Positions 6,195 through 6,740 of a stretch of 6,740 nt of DNA are shown one piece after another. The stretch is taken from contig JAUUYJ010000140.1 in the NCBI GenBank assembly GCA_030588275.1, positions 1 through 6,740 of the forward strand. Reading direction: 5' to 3'. Below the pieces are notes generated by a model. The model had not been told where the DNA came from. It ran no database searches and saw nothing but the letters and a program-made list of their open reading frames with translations. The DNA is from Candidatus Zixiibacteriota bacterium (GTDB lineage: Bacteria > Zixibacteria > MSB-5A5 > GN15 > JAAZOE01). A program made the position numbers and the translations under genes. Position 1 is the stretch's first letter, and each line of letters begins with the position of its first letter.

Positions 6195-6740
6195 TTACTT
6201 CATTTCCGGCAACAGGTCGGCCGGGGTCGGATTTAGAGTAATCGAGACCGTCTTTCCTAATGTCGGCAGAGTTATCTCTCCCTCAAAGTCAAAAATGGCA
6301 AAATCACCTTTTAATATTCTCCGGTCGGTCGCCTGCTGACCCCAATTTTCGGCCGCAGTCGGAGCATCATAAGCAATATGAATCGTTTGTCCCATTTTCC
6401 AGTTCAGGGAATACTCAATACCGAGAAGAATCTGCTCTCCGGCGTCAGCCGACCAGACCGGTTCCCCACCCTTATCAACCACTTCGACGTGCAGATGACC
6501 GTTATCCGGGATACTCGTTATCTTGTACGCAAATTTACGCGATTTTTTCCACTTGGCAACATCCCGAAGGTAATTACTTATTTTACGCTCGCTCTCCTGA
6601 TCGACTTTACCTCGAAGCGTTTTTAAAGTTGCAACGGCGGTCTTGAGACGATACTTGGGAGAACTACTGTCGTTGATCTTGTCGATCAGGTCACCCAAGC
6701 CGACGGTGGTCGCCTTGACTTCCTTTTTCTTCACCGTCGC
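6195..6740 (-). CDS. 3' part of a gene of unknown function (runs off right edge)
   Basis: The frame is open from base 6740 to the TAA at 6197-6195, giving 181 visible residues. A GTG at 6734-6732 could be a start, but its ribosome binding site would lie outside the window and the frame continues past it, so I treat the gene as 5'-truncated. No signal peptide is visible. Visible residues 1-70 are charged and helical (VKKKEVK, RLKTAVATLKTLRGKV, KISNYLRDVAKWKKSRK). The rest is beta-rich, with FAYKITSIPDNGHLHVEVVDKGG, LNWKMGQTIHIAYDAP, GDFAIFDFEGEI and GKTVSITLNPTP. The W-x-x-G-x-x-I-x-I pattern recalls C2-like or other beta-sandwich domains, but this is weak. It appears to be co-transcribed with the small exported protein downstream. 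Confidence 0.7.
   Translation of the reverse strand, partial: ATVKKKEVKATTVGLGDLIDKINDSSSPKYRLKTAVATLKTLRGKVDQESERKISNYLRDVAKWKKSRKFAYKITSIPDNGHLHVEVVDKGGEPVWSADAGEQILLGIEYSLNWKMGQTIHIAYDAPTAAENWGQQATDRRILKGDFAIFDFEGEITLPTLGKTVSITLNPTPADLLPEMK

Overview
The window is about 6.7 kb of mid-GC bacterial DNA from a Gram-negative (diderm) organism. All five complete plus-strand genes and the complete minus-strand gene begin with an export signal: three are lipoproteins, two have ordinary signal peptides before soluble or beta-barrel domains, and one is a small exported protein. The outer-membrane barrel, CsgG-type proteins with TPRs and cohesin-like lipoproteins, together with clear GGAGG-type ribosome binding sites, would fit a lineage near the FCB group (Zixibacteria-like candidate phyla). 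This is an inference from style and is not established by a marker gene.

Layout. Bases 2-85 may be the last codons of an upstream gene. A short AT-rich leader (86-156) precedes a plus-strand block of five genes running to a strong terminator at 5586-5615: a secreted CsgG-family protein (157-1206), a TPR-CsgG-TPR lipoprotein (1243-2553), a predicted beta-barrel outer-membrane protein overlapping it by 8 bases (2546-3715), and two tandemly duplicated lipoproteins (3734-4594 and 4687-5568). The terminator has an A-run on one side and a T-run on the other, so it can serve both strands. On the minus strand, converging on it, lie a small exported protein (6164 to 5640) and, 30 bases upstream of that, the 3' part of a gene that runs off the right edge (6740 to 6195).

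How the genes may work together. The plus-strand block looks like one envelope-directed transcription unit. Two paralogous CsgG/FlgO-type periplasmic or outer-membrane-associated proteins with TPR surfaces sit next to a barrel protein and two lipoproteins. Each lipoprotein has a conserved N-terminal beta domain and a more diverged, cohesin-like C-terminal domain. A reasonable hypothesis is an outer-membrane assembly or surface-display apparatus whose duplicated lipoproteins carry variable binding modules. The sequence shows the gene set and the domain pattern; function and substrate are not shown. No tRNA, rRNA, CRISPR array, insertion sequence or recombinase was seen.
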